Origin: Methanobacteriaceae archaeon
Lineage (GTDB): Archaea > Methanobacteriota > Methanobacteria > Methanobacteriales > Methanobacteriaceae
DNA length: 64,000 nucleotides
Reading direction: 5' to 3'
NCBI GenBank assembly: GCA_030016715.1
Contig: JASEJD010000001.1
Location: 186,001 to 250,000, forward strand
The notes under the pieces were generated by a model. That model saw only the letters and a program-made list of their open reading frames with translations. It searched no databases and was not told where the DNA came from. How positions within the stretch are numbered: position 1 is the stretch's first letter; every line of letters starts with the position of its first letter. Made by a program: the position numbers and the translations under genes. Positions 11,139 through 20,991 of this stretch are shown piece by piece.

Positions 11139-11226
11139 TTAAAAGTTTTAATCTGAACATCAAATTGTATAGTTACTATTTCAATGTATAATAGACTGTG
11201 AACCATTTTGATTTCAGATATTTTAT

Positions 11227-11242
11227 AATGGTTTAAACCATT
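11227..11242. promoter_or_regulatory. perfect 16-bp palindrome in the L32e-L19e gap
   Basis: AATGGTTTAAACCATT is a perfect palindrome. One arm (AACCATTTT) recurs about 25 bases away, near 11211-11219. Dimeric archaeal regulators bind such sites, and this one lies upstream of the rpl19e leader inside an otherwise tightly packed operon. It is a candidate operator only. Confidence 0.4.
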
Positions 11243-11357
11243 TTCATACAATGAATTTGGTTATATTTTCTAAATTTTTAAATTTAAGTTATTAATTTTC
11301 CCTTTCTTGTTTTTTAACCAAATTCTATTAACTTATTTTATTTCAGTCCACATATAT

Positions 11358-11690
11358 TCAAAGGTTTTTATTTAGAACTTTTATTCCTAATTCCTTTGCT
11401 TTTTCAATCATTAATTCTTTTTTTCTTCTACCGACTGTGGAACTGATTCTACCTGCTTGAGTGTCTGGATTTAAACTCTCAAGTTCCCTCATATTGCATA
11501 CCAGCACATCTTCATATCCTGATGGATGAAGACCTTTGGTCTGGCTTGGAGATCCGTAACCAATGTTGGGCATAGCTGGTTTGCCTTTTTCATATCTTCG
11601 CATTTTACTTGTTCTGCCCTTGGGTTTTCTCCATTTTTGGCCAAGTTTTTTATACCTAGCATATTCCTGTCTTTTAAATTTCTTTTTCAT
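11358..11690 (-). CDS. rpl32e: 50S ribosomal protein L32e (eL32)
   Basis: This 110-residue large-subunit protein starts MKKKFKRQEYARYKKLGQKW and contains the conserved MPNIGYGSPSQTKGLHPSGY block. It is about 20 residues shorter at the N-terminus than many archaeal L32e proteins, which carry an extra helical lead. The ATG at 11690 follows GGTGATCC, so the short form looks genuine. It follows L6. Confidence 0.94.
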   Translation of the reverse strand: MKKKFKRQEYARYKKLGQKWRKPKGRTSKMRRYEKGKPAMPNIGYGSPSQTKGLHPSGYEDVLVCNMRELESLNPDTQAGRISSTVGRRKKELMIEKAKELGIKVLNKNL

Positions 11691-11718
11691 TGGATCACCA
11701 TTAAATCATTATAACCAT

Positions 11719-12252
11719 TTATGCTCGATCCACCAAGTATATACCATCCTGGAATACCCTTGGATCTCTTCCTTTTATTTTGGTAGCCTGTTCCAAGTTG
11801 GCCATGGTCTGTCCCACGTCTTCCTTATTGATTCCAGTGACTAACACCTCGTCGCCCTTTATTTGAACCTTAGCATCTCCTACGATTTTAGCTGTTCTGG
11901 GATATCTTTCACCAAGGAAATTATCGATGGTTACTTTATTTCCAGCTGCTTTTACTGTCATAGGGAAATGAGCGTAAACAATTTTCATTTTATAGGTAAA
12001 GCCTTCGGTTACTCCGTGAATCATGTTCCTTATGTGCGATCTGGTAGTTCCTAACATGGCTTTGTCTTTCTTTTTGGGGAATTGTGCTTCCAAAATAACG
12101 TTTTGGTCCTCTATTTTTATTTTAATCTTTTTTGAGGTGAACTTTCTAGAAAGCTCTCCTTTAGGTCCTTTAACCTTGACCTCGTTATTTATGGTTACAT
12201 CCACATCATCTGGGATAGGGATTTCTTCCCTTAGAACTGCTGCTTGAACCAT
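11719..12252 (-). CDS. rpl6: 50S ribosomal protein L6 (uL6)
   Basis: This 177-residue protein lies near the factor-binding site of the large subunit. It has the duplicated L6 fold with IPIPDDVDVTINNEVKVKGP at the start and GTTRSHIRNMIHGVTEGF in the middle; the second repeat ends ATKIKGRDPRVFQDGIYLVD, typical of archaea. GGTGATATA precedes the ATG at 12252. It sits between S8 and L32e. Confidence 0.96.
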   Translation of the reverse strand: MVQAAVLREEIPIPDDVDVTINNEVKVKGPKGELSRKFTSKKIKIKIEDQNVILEAQFPKKKDKAMLGTTRSHIRNMIHGVTEGFTYKMKIVYAHFPMTVKAAGNKVTIDNFLGERYPRTAKIVGDAKVQIKGDEVLVTGINKEDVGQTMANLEQATKIKGRDPRVFQDGIYLVDRA

Positions 12253-12261
12253 TATATCACC

Positions 12262-12654
12262 TTAATATATAAATGCAAGGAGTCTCCCACCAATACCTTT
12301 CTCTTTAGCTTCCTTGTGGGTTATTATTCCTTGTGGTGTTGTAACTATCATTATACCAAAATTTTTAGCAGGTAAATATCTTTTTTCAAATTTTTCGAAT
12401 TCGTCCTTTTTTACAGCGTGTCTAGGTTTGATTACACCACATTTGTTAATGTTCCCTTCCAGTTCCACTATAAATTGTCCTGCTTTGTTATCGTCTACAA
12501 ATTCGAAATCACCTATATATCCCTCTTTCTGCATTGTCCTTAAAACACGACCAATTAACTTGGATGCAGGGGAAATAGTACATCTTTTATTACCCTGCAA
12601 TTCATTGTTTCTCATGTTTGTTAGAGCATTTGCTAGAGGATCCATAAGAGTCAC
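12262..12654 (-). CDS. rps8: 30S ribosomal protein S8 (uS8)
   Basis: This 130-residue 16S rRNA-binding protein starts [18 protein letters not shown] from a GTG codon at 12654, with GAGGTG six bases upstream. An internal ATG (12642) and an upstream ATG (12663) are less well placed. The C-terminal [19 protein letters not shown] is the family signature. It follows S14 by 11 bases. Confidence 0.95.
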   Translation of the reverse strand: MTLMDPLANALTNMRNNELQGNKRCTISPASKLIGRVLRTMQKEGYIGDFEFVDDNKAGQFIVELEGNINKCGVIKPRHAVKKDEFEKFEKRYLPAKNFGIMIVTTPQGIITHKEAKEKGIGGRLLAFIY

Positions 12655-12665
12655 AATAAACACCT

Positions 12666-12809
12666 CTAATTATATTTCTTAAATCCTATTTTTGGTGCGA
12701 GTTCTCTGAAACACTGTCTGCATAACATTAAACCATATCTTCTAACCATAGCTGAATGGTCCCCGCATCTTCTACATTTTCTTGATGCCTTTCCGTATTT
12801 TCTTGGCAC
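12666..12809 (-). CDS. rps14: 30S ribosomal protein S14, zinc-binding type (uS14)
   Basis: A 47-codon gene that is easy to miss by length. It reads [20 protein letters not shown] after the initiator and then [17 protein letters not shown]. The two CxxC pairs (residues 12/15 and 30/33) form the zinc knuckle of archaeal S14. The start is GTG at 12809, three bases after AGGTGATAAA begins to clear. It fills the gap between L5 and S8, as in the standard archaeal operon, which supports the call. Confidence 0.95.
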   Translation of the reverse strand: MPRKYGKASRKCRRCGDHSAMVRRYGLMLCRQCFRELAPKIGFKKYN

Positions 12810-12817
12810 TTTATCAC

Positions 12818-13324
12818 CTATTTAATCTTAATCCCAAATTTTTCCTTCATAAAGTCCATGGTTTCTTCTGGTGTGACTTTATGTTTTGCTGGAATTGATT
12901 TCCTTTGAATTTTTCTTTTTTTAATTCTATAACCTGGTTTTTCAAATGTTATGGAAACATTCATACCATATATACCAATATCAGGGTCATATCGCATTCC
13001 AGGAATATCAATGTGTTCCTCAATACCAAATGACACATTTCCCTGGTTATCAAACTGACTTGATTTTAATTTATTTCCAATACCATCTAAAACCATTTTA
13101 ATAACTTTATCAGCCTTTTCACCACGTAGAGTAACTTTACATCCAATAGCAAGACCTTTTCTAATACCGAATTCAGGATTAGTAACCTTAGAACGGGTAC
13201 GAACAGATTTTTGGTTGGTCATTGAATTTAGAAGTTTTTCAGCTCTAACCAGAGCTTCTCCTCCTTCACCTACACCAATATTTACAGTTGCCTTAGCAAT
13301 CCTTACTTCTTCCATAGGATTCAT
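12818..13324 (-). CDS. rpl5: 50S ribosomal protein L5 (uL5)
   Basis: This 168-residue 5S rRNA-binding protein contains [20 protein letters not shown] near the N-terminus and the archaeal [20 protein letters not shown] and [20 protein letters not shown] blocks. The ATG at 13324 directly follows the S4e stop codon, whose region (GGAGGTAAATAG) doubles as the ribosome-binding site. Confidence 0.96.
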   Translation of the reverse strand: MNPMEEVRIAKATVNIGVGEGGEALVRAEKLLNSMTNQKSVRTRSKVTNPEFGIRKGLAIGCKVTLRGEKADKVIKMVLDGIGNKLKSSQFDNQGNVSFGIEEHIDIPGMRYDPDIGIYGMNVSITFEKPGYRIKKRKIQRKSIPAKHKVTPEETMDFMKEKFGIKIK

Positions 13325-14053
13325 CTATTTACCTCCGGGAAGTGATATTGCAGGTTCCTCTTTACCGATTACAAATACATAATCCTTCAAGGTTTGGAAA
13401 GATTTTTTATCATCAGTTTCAATTACCACAGTATTGGGCATGGAAGATTTAGTAATATTAATCTCCTTAATTCTACCAATTTCACCAATATGTTTTCCTC
13501 CAGTGACCAAACCTATCGTTCCATTTTCGAAATTAATTGTTTCAGTAATTTCCTGTTCAGGAACCTTCAATACTAGAACATCTCCAGCTGAAAATTTATC
13601 ATCCACAAGGCAGTTTCTACCATCATGCAGATTTAGTTGAGTTTTTCCACCTTTAATTATGGTTTTATCTTCAATTTTACAGAGCTTAAACTCTGAATTT
13701 TCTTTAGGTATTGGATGTAAGACCAGCCTACCTTTTTCATCAGGTAAAACACGGTAAGTTTCTTCAGCATCTGGAATCTCAACTACATCCATAAATCCTA
13801 CAGGAAACTTGTAATCTTTTCTTATTCGTCCGTCCACTAAAATTTTTCCAGTATTTATAATTCTTTTTGCTTCTCTTGAATTATCCGCTAGTTTTAAAAT
13901 ATCACGAATTATTATAAGTAAAGGTAAAGAATTCTCTATCGAATGAGGACCTGGACTAGGTTTAACTGTCCATTTATCTTCTTTTGTATGAATAGGCCAT
14001 GTTTTTGGCGATTTAAAACGTTTAAGATGTTTTCTTGAACCCATCTTTGCCAT
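13325..14053 (-). CDS. rps4e: 30S ribosomal protein S4e (eS4)
   Basis: This 242-residue archaeal/eukaryotic-type small-subunit protein starts [20 protein letters not shown]. An S4-like RNA-binding domain covers about residues 40-105 ([20 protein letters not shown]) and a KOW motif lies near residue 180 ([15 protein letters not shown]). It abuts both L24 (one-base gap) and L5 (no gap). Confidence 0.96.
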   Translation of the reverse strand: MAKMGSRKHLKRFKSPKTWPIHTKEDKWTVKPSPGPHSIENSLPLLIIIRDILKLADNSREAKRIINTGKILVDGRIRKDYKFPVGFMDVVEIPDAEETYRVLPDEKGRLVLHPIPKENSEFKLCKIEDKTIIKGGKTQLNLHDGRNCLVDDKFSAGDVLVLKVPEQEITETINFENGTIGLVTGGKHIGEIGRIKEINITKSSMPNTVVIETDDKKSFQTLKDYVFVIGKEEPAISLPGGK

Positions 14054-14054
14054 T

Positions 14055-14408
14055 TTATCCCTTCCTCTCTAATATATCATTTCTTTCATCATCAGTTAGA
14101 TATAATTCTATGATCATTAAGTTTGAGGGATGGATAGGGGAGTATACTTGATTTCCATCAGGTTTTTTTATTATTACTCCTTCAACCATTACTTTATAAT
14201 GTTTAAGATCAATTTTTTCCACTTTTCCCTCATGATCTTTAAAGTTTCCACGCATCACCTTAACAGTGTCACCCACCCTTACAGGAATGGATCTTTTATC
14301 ATATTTACTTTGGAGTTCACTGCTAAGAGCTACACCCATCAATTTATTACGCTGGTGTAATGGTGCATTGTGGATGAACTTTCTCTGCTTTCTAGGTTGT
14401 TTTGACAT
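14055..14408 (-). CDS. rpl24: 50S ribosomal protein L24 (uL24)
   Basis: This 117-residue assembly-initiator protein starts [20 protein letters not shown]. The KOW motif is at about residues 46-65 ([19 protein letters not shown]). It lies between L14 and S4e in the expected order, with a one-base gap to S4e. Confidence 0.96.
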   Translation of the reverse strand: MSKQPRKQRKFIHNAPLHQRNKLMGVALSSELQSKYDKRSIPVRVGDTVKVMRGNFKDHEGKVEKIDLKHYKVMVEGVIIKKPDGNQVYSPIHPSNLMIIELYLTDDERNDILERKG

Positions 14409-14435
14409 ATAATCACCTTGATAATTAAATAATAT

Positions 14436-14834
14436 TTAAATGATAATGCTAGCTGCACTACCCACACTGGGCCATCTGTCTGCTGCCTCTTTAGCAACAG
14501 GTCCCCTAATTTCCGAACCTTTAATAGTTCCTTCAGGAGTAATAATTACTGCAGCATTATCCTCAAATTTAACTCTTAGTCCATCAGCTCTTTTAAATTC
14601 CTTTTTTTGTCGTACAACTATAGCGGTAAGGACTTCTTTTCTCATGTCCGCTGTTCCTTTTTTAACAGAGACTATCACCATGTCACCGACACCTGCAGGA
14701 GCTAATCTTCTTCTAACACCTTTATAACCCTTAACAGAAACAATTTCAAGCTCCCTTGCTCCGGTGTTATCCACACACTGAAGTCGAGCGCCTATAGGCA
14801 GGGCTTTTGTAACTTTAGATGTAATAGCCTTCAT
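14436..14834 (-). CDS. rpl14: 50S ribosomal protein L14 (uL14)
   Basis: This 132-residue protein at the subunit interface carries [20 protein letters not shown] and [20 protein letters not shown], the L14 signature. The frame opens 24 bases earlier inside S17, but the ATG at 14834 follows GGGAGAG and the S17 stop, and fits the family length. Confidence 0.96.
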   Translation of the reverse strand: MKAITSKVTKALPIGARLQCVDNTGARELEIVSVKGYKGVRRRLAPAGVGDMVIVSVKKGTADMRKEVLTAIVVRQKKEFKRADGLRVKFEDNAAVIITPEGTIKGSEIRGPVAKEAADRWPSVGSAASIII

Positions 14835-14835
14835 C

Positions 14836-15156
14836 TTATTTCTCTCCCTTAACCTCAACTACTACGAAGTTTTTGGTCTTACTCAGTGGTCTGCATTCTG
14901 CAATTTTTACTGTGTCACCAATTTTCACATCGATACAGTCAGGTTTGTGTGCATTAATTTTTGATTTTCTCTTTTCATATCTCTCGTATTTTCTAATAAA
15001 TTTGTAAAAACTTCTTTCAACTGTAATGGTCCGTTCAGCTTTATCACTTGTGACGGTTCCTTCCAGTATTTGGCCTCTTACAGGAAGAGCACCGTGGAAC
15101 GGGCAGTTTGGATCATTACATTTTGATTTAGGTTCTGGTACGTCAATGCCAACCAT
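14836..15156 (-). CDS. rps17: 30S ribosomal protein S17 (uS17)
   Basis: This 106-residue OB-fold protein binds 16S r[23 protein letters not shown] is the archaeal N-terminal extension, with two cysteines and a histidine. The OB core follows ([20 protein letters not shown]) and ends with [20 protein letters not shown]. The ATG at 15156 follows GGTGAT and lies five bases after the RNase P component 1 gene. Confidence 0.96.
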   Translation of the reverse strand: MVGIDVPEPKSKCNDPNCPFHGALPVRGQILEGTVTSDKAERTITVERSFYKFIRKYERYEKRKSKINAHKPDCIDVKIGDTVKIAECRPLSKTKNFVVVEVKGEK

Positions 15157-15160
15157 ATTA

Positions 15161-15445
15161 TCACCAATATTTTCTGAATTTCTTTTTAATTCTATCTTCA
15201 GGACGAGCCACGAGGATTTTACCTTCTATTTCAACTATATCTCCACCGTTTAAGGTGAAATTAAAAGTTGCAACATTTTTAGGAATTAAAACTTCATCTC
15301 CATTGATCTTTTCAATTTTAATTGTATTTTTGGTCTCGTCAACAACTTTTCCTTTTATTCCGATTAAATCCGGGTTGGAACTTTCTGTGATTTCAACAGA
15401 AAGTCCAATTAGTTCGTGCCGAAAGATGTTTTGTGGACTTATCAT
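15161..15445 (-). CDS. rnp1: ribonuclease P protein component 1 (Rpp29/Pop4)
   Basis: This 94-residue Sm-like protein subunit of archaeal RNase P works with the RNA in tRNA 5' maturation. The N-terminal [20 protein letters not shown] and the central [17 protein letters not shown] are Rpp29 features. Its position between aIF1 and S17 is standard in euryarchaea. Length is normal for the family. Confidence 0.93.
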   Translation of the reverse strand: MISPQNIFRHELIGLSVEITESSNPDLIGIKGKVVDETKNTIKIEKINGDEVLIPKNVATFNFTLNGGDIVEIEGKILVARPEDRIKKKFRKYW

Positions 15446-15519
15446 ATTCCATGATTAGCCAGTCATTGATAAAGTGGAATAAGAGAATCTATTAAATTCA
15501 AATTTTAATTTAATAATTT

Positions 15520-15840
15520 TTATCTTTGATACCTATCCCTTATCTCAATTGTATCTGAAGAAAAGCCCATGTTAGCAAGAACTTCTTTTACCTTTCGTTT
15601 TTGATCCCCTTGAAGTTCTATCTGGCCTTTCTTGGCTGTTCCTCCACAAGCACATTTTGCTTTAAGCTCTTTTGTTAGTTCTTTCACATCAATGTCGTGT
15701 TCATCTATTCCCTCAACGATGGTCATTAACTTTCCAAATCGTCTTCTTACGGTATAGACTTTTACTGTTTGAACTTCTCTAGCAATTTCTTCACAGACGC
15801 ATAATTCATCTGGAAGACCGCACACATCACAGATTTTCAT
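15520..15840 (-). CDS. translation initiation factor aIF1 (SUI1 family)
   Basis: This 106-residue factor supports start-codon selection on the small subunit. A small N-terminal cysteine cluster ([13 protein letters not shown], residues 4-16) precedes the SUI1 domain, which includes [17 protein letters not shown] and [20 protein letters not shown]. The ATG at 15840 is directly adjacent to the L29 stop, so the two are likely coupled. Confidence 0.94.
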   Translation of the reverse strand: MKICDVCGLPDELCVCEEIAREVQTVKVYTVRRRFGKLMTIVEGIDEHDIDVKELTKELKAKCACGGTAKKGQIELQGDQKRKVKEVLANMGFSSDTIEIRDRYQR

Positions 15841-16050
15841 CTAGTTTATTTCTCCCTTTTTTTCATTAATGATAGTAAGAACACGAGCAATAGTTCTTTT
15901 GAGTTCCTTTATTTTCCCTGGATCTTCATAAACTCCGGCTGCAGAACTTTTAGAGACATTTTTAGCATATTCAGCCTTAAGTTCATCCAGTTTTTTCTGG
16001 ATTTCATCCATTTCCATCTCTCTTATTTCCTTGCTCCTTAATATAACCAT
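15841..16050 (-). CDS. rpl29: 50S ribosomal protein L29 (uL29)
   Basis: This 69-residue two-helix protein lies at the polypeptide exit. MVILRSKEIREMEMDEIQKK and the C-terminal KIKELKRTIARVLTIINEK match the family. AAGGGATGA precedes the ATG at 16050. It sits between S3 and aIF1. Confidence 0.95.
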   Translation of the reverse strand: MVILRSKEIREMEMDEIQKKLDELKAEYAKNVSKSSAAGVYEDPGKIKELKRTIARVLTIINEKKGEIN

Positions 16051-16094
16051 TTATTTCATCCCTTGTTATGTATAATTTTCTTTTCAGTTATATT

Positions 16095-17186
16095 TTATTC
16101 AGATTTATCTGACTTTTCTTCAGCAGCATCTTTAGTTGAATCATCTTCAGCTTCAGTAGAATCTGGTTCAACATCCTCTGACGATGTTTTTTCTTTAGAA
16201 TCTTCTTCCCCAGATATATCCTCAACGATTGCTTCAACAGTATCTTCAGCTTTTTCAGCTGCATCTTTAACAGCTTTTTTCACATCAGCAGTAACTTTTT
16301 TTGCAGATTTTTCTACATCTTCAGCCACTTCTTTTGCTACTTTTTTCACATCCTCTGCTGCTTCTTTAACTGCTTCAACATCCTTTTTAACAGATTTATT
16401 ACTGGTTTTGATGTCTTTTTCAGCTTTTTCCTCATCAATAACATCCTTAATATCTTCAGTCACATCTTTTGCTGCTTTTTTCACATCTTCAACTAATTTT
16501 TCTGCTGTTTCTTCTACTACATCAATGTCTTCCAGTTCTGATTCATCAGTTTCAATATTATCCATAACCTGATCAACAGATTCTTCCTTTATAGTAGGTT
16601 TTAATATGTCAACTTTATCAGGGAGTACAACATCTGGAGGCATAATTCTAACATATATGCCTAAAACACCGGGTTTTAATTGGACGGTAGCAAATCCTTC
16701 TCTCACAAATCGAGTGGATGGTTCACCACATCTTTTTATATAACCATCAGTGAACTTTGCACATGCTGATCTAGCACCCCTAATTTTACCAGAAATAGTT
16801 ACTTCAACACCTTGTGCCCCAGCACCCATAATTCTTCTGAGAGCTGTATAGGCTACTCTTCTAAAGTGCATGCCTCTTTGTAGCATGTTAGCAATTTTAT
16901 ATGCCATAATTTTAGGGTTAAGTTCAGGTACATCTACTTCTTTTACTTCAACTTGTGGATTTTCTATACCAAAGTTGTTTTTTAAGTTTTGAGTGATGTT
17001 ACGGACAGTTTTTCCACCTCTTCCAATAACCATACCTGGACGTTCAGCATAGACCACTACCATGGTACCTAAAGGTGTTACTTGGATTTCCATTCCACCG
17101 TAACCGGCTCTTTCAAGTTCGTTTTCAAGGTATTCATCGATGGTTGTTCTTCGTAGACCTTCAGTGACAAAATCTTTCTCTATCAT
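16095..17186 (-). CDS. rps3: 30S ribosomal protein S3 (uS3) with a long charged C-terminal tail
   Basis: The first roughly 195 residues are a normal archaeal S3: MIEKDFVTEGLRRTTIDEYL, a KH domain with VVYAERPGMVIGRGGKTVR near residues 40-60, and GAQGVEVTISGKIRGARSAC. About 168 further residues are almost only K, E, D, A, V, S and T. They contain repeats such as VKKAAKDV, VKKVAKEV and ADVKKAVKDA, which predict a long amphipathic helix like LEA proteins, then an acidic/serine tail. Codon phase is intact and there is no second start. The frame extends upstream into L22, but the ATG at 17186 fits the family. Confidence 0.95.
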   Translation of the reverse strand: MIEKDFVTEGLRRTTIDEYLENELERAGYGGMEIQVTPLGTMVVVYAERPGMVIGRGGKTVRNITQNLKNNFGIENPQVEVKEVDVPELNPKIMAYKIANMLQRGMHFRRVAYTALRRIMGAGAQGVEVTISGKIRGARSACAKFTDGYIKRCGEPSTRFVREGFATVQLKPGVLGIYVRIMPPDVVLPDKVDILKPTIKEESVDQVMDNIETDESELEDIDVVEETAEKLVEDVKKAAKDVTEDIKDVIDEEKAEKDIKTSNKSVKKDVEAVKEAAEDVKKVAKEVAEDVEKSAKKVTADVKKAVKDAAEKAEDTVEAIVEDISGEEDSKEKTSSEDVEPDSTEAEDDSTKDAAEEKSDKSE

Positions 17187-17191
17187 GTAAT

Positions 17192-17650
17192 CTATGCCTC
17201 CCCTAGAACTATCTGTATATGGGTGGTTGGTGTGTTGAAAGGACTGGCTCTTCCGAATGCTCGGGGTGTCCATCCCCGTATAACAAAACCACGGTGGCTG
17301 GATATGTGTTTGATTCTGAGATTTTCTGGGTCCAAACCTTTGTACTCTGCATTAGCTTCAGCATTAGTTAATACATTTAATATTTGTTTTGCTGCTTTTA
17401 CTGGGTAACGACCACTAGGCCATCCGCTCATACCTCTTCTGTGACCAACTTTTTTGTTATGTCTTTTGAAGGGTACTGCTTTTTTCATTTGTATAACTTC
17501 TTCCAAGTAATCTTTGGCATTTTCTATTTTCATACCTCTGATCTGGTTACAAATTTCCACAGCATGTTTTGGTGAAATCTTAAGGGATCTCCCAACGGCC
17601 TTTGCTGTTTTTTCTTCGTCACCTGTATAAGCGTATTTAATCTTTGCCAT
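17192..17650 (-). CDS. rpl22: 50S ribosomal protein L22 (uL22)
   Basis: This 152-residue exit-tunnel protein starts [20 protein letters not shown]. It has [20 protein letters not shown] and the C-terminal hairpin [20 protein letters not shown], the archaeal form. It lies between S19 and S3, with a 13-base gap upstream. Confidence 0.96.
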   Translation of the reverse strand: MAKIKYAYTGDEEKTAKAVGRSLKISPKHAVEICNQIRGMKIENAKDYLEEVIQMKKAVPFKRHNKKVGHRRGMSGWPSGRYPVKAAKQILNVLTNAEANAEYKGLDPENLRIKHISSHRGFVIRGWTPRAFGRASPFNTPTTHIQIVLGEA

Positions 17651-17662
17651 TGTATATTCTCC

Positions 17663-18073
17663 TTATTTAAGTGGCACAAACATTGATGACCTGGTTGCTC
17701 CCATTCCGGGATCTCCGTGTTCCACCCTTTTTCTGGTGAGTGCAAATTCTCCGAAATAACATCCAATCATTTCCGGTTGTATTTCCACGTTCACGAATTC
17801 TTTACCATTATAAATTCCAAAGGTCAATCCTACCATCTCTGGGAGTATTATCATATCCCTACAGTGAGTTTTAATAATCTGTGGCCTTCCACCTTTGTTT
17901 TCTTGCTTTTTTAATTTTCTAATCTTTTCCAGTATCTTTTTCTGCCTTGGTAAGAAGCCCTTCTTTAAGGATCTTCTCTGTCTTGCTGGGAACAAATCAA
18001 TTACATTATCCAAGGGCATCTGTTGTAATTCTTCTAATGTATAACCGCGATACATAAATTGTTTTCTAGCCAA
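17663..18073 (-). CDS. rps19: 30S ribosomal protein S19 (uS19)
   Basis: This 136-residue small-subunit head protein reads [20 protein letters not shown] after the initiator. The C-terminal [20 protein letters not shown] is the S19 signature. The start codon is TTG at 18073, preceded by GGAGGTGAATTA, and no suitable ATG is nearby. It follows L2. Confidence 0.95.
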   Translation of the reverse strand: MARKQFMYRGYTLEELQQMPLDNVIDLFPARQRRSLKKGFLPRQKKILEKIRKLKKQENKGGRPQIIKTHCRDMIILPEMVGLTFGIYNGKEFVNVEIQPEMIGCYFGEFALTRKRVEHGDPGMGATRSSMFVPLK

Positions 18074-18084
18074 TAATTCACCTC

Positions 18085-18810
18085 CTATCTTCTCTTCCCT
18101 GTTCGTTTAGCAGCTATTGAACCGACTTTTCGTCCTGGTGGTGCGTGTCTTGATATAGTGGTTGGTCTTCCTGGATGCTGTCTGTTTCCTCCACCGTGAG
18201 GGTGGTCTACAGCATTCATTGCAACTCCTCTAACTGTAACACTCTTTTTGCCCTTAGCTTTCATAGCATAATATCTGTTACCAGCTTTGAGGAATGGTTT
18301 TTCTTTTCTACCCCCACCAGCTACCACACCTATGGTTGCTCTGCAATGAGGATTAAATGCTTTTAGTTCGCCGGATGGCAGTTCAACTACTGCTTTATCC
18401 ACATCATGAGTGATCAAAGAAGCGTAAGTTCCAGAAGAACGGACAAATTTTCCACCGTCTCCAGGATTTCTTTCAAGATTATATATTGGTGTACCTTCAG
18501 GGATTTCAGCTAGTGGTAATGAGTTACCAGGATTTATTGGAGCTGAAATTCCACATACTATATCATCATTAATTTTTATACTTTCTGGTGCTAATATTAG
18601 TCTTTTTTCACCATTTTCAAATTTAACAAGAGCTACTGGGGCAGTCCTTCCTGGATCATGCATAATATCTACAATTTTACCCTTCAAGCTACCCTCTTTT
18701 TCCAGATTATCATAGGATCTGTACTCAATTTTTCCTTTGAAACGGTGAGACGCACTCTTGTAAGTAGGAGTTCCCCTTCCTCTCCTCTGGGTTATTAAAC
18801 GTTTTCCCAT
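18085..18810 (-). CDS. rpl2: 50S ribosomal protein L2 (uL2)
   Basis: This 241-residue protein near the peptidyl transferase centre starts [20 protein letters not shown]. The C-terminal [20 protein letters not shown], with the conserved histidine region, is unmistakable. GGAGGATAATAAA precedes the ATG at 18810; the frame extends five codons further without a better site. Confidence 0.97.
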   Translation of the reverse strand: MGKRLITQRRGRGTPTYKSASHRFKGKIEYRSYDNLEKEGSLKGKIVDIMHDPGRTAPVALVKFENGEKRLILAPESIKINDDIVCGISAPINPGNSLPLAEIPEGTPIYNLERNPGDGGKFVRSSGTYASLITHDVDKAVVELPSGELKAFNPHCRATIGVVAGGGRKEKPFLKAGNRYYAMKAKGKKSVTVRGVAMNAVDHPHGGGNRQHPGRPTTISRHAPPGRKVGSIAAKRTGKRR

Positions 18811-18850
18811 TTTATTATCCTCCATATAATAATATTAGTGGAATTATTTC

Positions 18851-19111
18851 TTAGAATACTCCCATTTTTACTGCTATGTCTTCAGCATTATGTTCTTTAG
18901 CCAATTTAATGTAAGCTAATTTATTTCCTTTGGAAGTTATTTGAGTATTTACTTTCTCTACTTTTACAGCAAATAAATCCTCAAAGGCTGTTTTTATCTC
19001 GGTTTTGTTGGTCTGTCTTAGAACAACAAAAGTTAGCTCATTATTCTGGTCAATTAAATTCATACTTTTTTCTGTGACATGTGGTTTAACAATTACTGCA
19101 TAAGGATCCAT
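18851..19111 (-). CDS. rpl23: 50S ribosomal protein L23 (uL23)
   Basis: This 86-residue protein lies at the exit-tunnel rim and forms part of the SRP docking site. IVKPHVTEKSMNLIDQNNEL and IKTAFEDLFAVKVEKVNTQI are the family blocks. It lies between L4 and L2, as expected. Confidence 0.95.
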   Translation of the reverse strand: MDPYAVIVKPHVTEKSMNLIDQNNELTFVVLRQTNKTEIKTAFEDLFAVKVEKVNTQITSKGNKLAYIKLAKEHNAEDIAVKMGVF

Positions 19112-19135
19112 ATCTACACAACCTTTCTATCATTA

Positions 19136-19918
19136 TTATTGAAATAGGTCACCCAACTTTTCTATTGCTGATTTAGTGAATACTGTTAATCTGCCAGGAT
19201 GAGTACCAGGGGCTAAAAGCTCCGCATTTAAGTTTTCAACCACCACAACATCTACGCCGGGGTGATTTCTTGCTCCTAGACTTATTCCTTTATCTTCGCC
19301 TACCACTATTAGAGGACCCTTAGGTGATTTGTATTTCCTTCCCCTCATAGTACCTTTACCAGCCCGTATTTTCTTACCATTCTTGGCTCGGACAATGTCA
19401 TCGATTATTCCTAGTTTCTTGAAAATCTCCCGGGTTTCTTTGGTTTTTTTGACCTTAATCAACTCATCATCTACAATTATAGGTAGTTGTGGTACGTTTT
19501 CAATCTCATGACCTCTTTTTTCAACTAGATCTTCATTAGTGGTAGCTGCTATCGCTGATCGTATGGCGAATCTTCTTTCTTTTCTGTTTATTTTTTCGTG
19601 TATAACTTTTTCTGGTCTCGGTGGATGAGCTCTCCTACCACCTACAGTTTGGGGTGCGAATGCTGCTTTTGATGCTGCAGGGTGTCGGCTTCCCTTAATT
19701 CTACGCACCATGGCCACTCCACGTCCTGCACCAAAAGATTCTGCAGTGTTTCTCTTACCTGCCATAGGATTTGATCCCCATGGTTGGATTCTAGCTGTTT
19801 GTGAAGATATAACTGCTCTTTTTATTAGGTCGGGTCGGAATTGCTCATTAAAAATTTCAGGCAAATCAATTTCATCTACGACTTCACCTTCTAATGAATA
19901 AACCTTGAACTTCTTCAT
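19136..19918 (-). CDS. rpl4: 50S ribosomal protein L4 (uL4)
   Basis: This 260-residue large-subunit protein starts [20 protein letters not shown]. The tunnel loop region includes [20 protein letters not shown], and the archaeal [20 protein letters not shown] and [18 protein letters not shown] blocks follow. In-frame GTG and ATG codons exist six to nine bases upstream; 19918 is chosen because GAGTGAT then lies at the usual distance. Confidence 0.95.
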   Translation of the reverse strand: MKKFKVYSLEGEVVDEIDLPEIFNEQFRPDLIKRAVISSQTARIQPWGSNPMAGKRNTAESFGAGRGVAMVRRIKGSRHPAASKAAFAPQTVGGRRAHPPRPEKVIHEKINRKERRFAIRSAIAATTNEDLVEKRGHEIENVPQLPIIVDDELIKVKKTKETREIFKKLGIIDDIVRAKNGKKIRAGKGTMRGRKYKSPKGPLIVVGEDKGISLGARNHPGVDVVVVENLNAELLAPGTHPGRLTVFTKSAIEKLGDLFQ

Positions 19919-19936
19919 TTGCATCACTCTTTAAAC

Positions 19937-20947
<1,011 letters not shown>

Positions 20948-20991
20948 TTAATTTTACCTCCTTACATATAGCAAATTTCCAATTTTCCTGA

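Noticed and set aside
13325-14053. Frameshift or duplication suspected because two S4-named genes occur in the window
   Set aside because: S4 (uS4, 2060-2593) and S4e (eS4) are unrelated families that are both normal in archaea.
16063-16572. Long plus-strand frame opposite the S3 tail, rich in Ser, Phe and Ala
   Set aside because: It is the mirror of the Lys/Glu/Asp/Ala repeats on the coding strand and has no ribosome-binding site.
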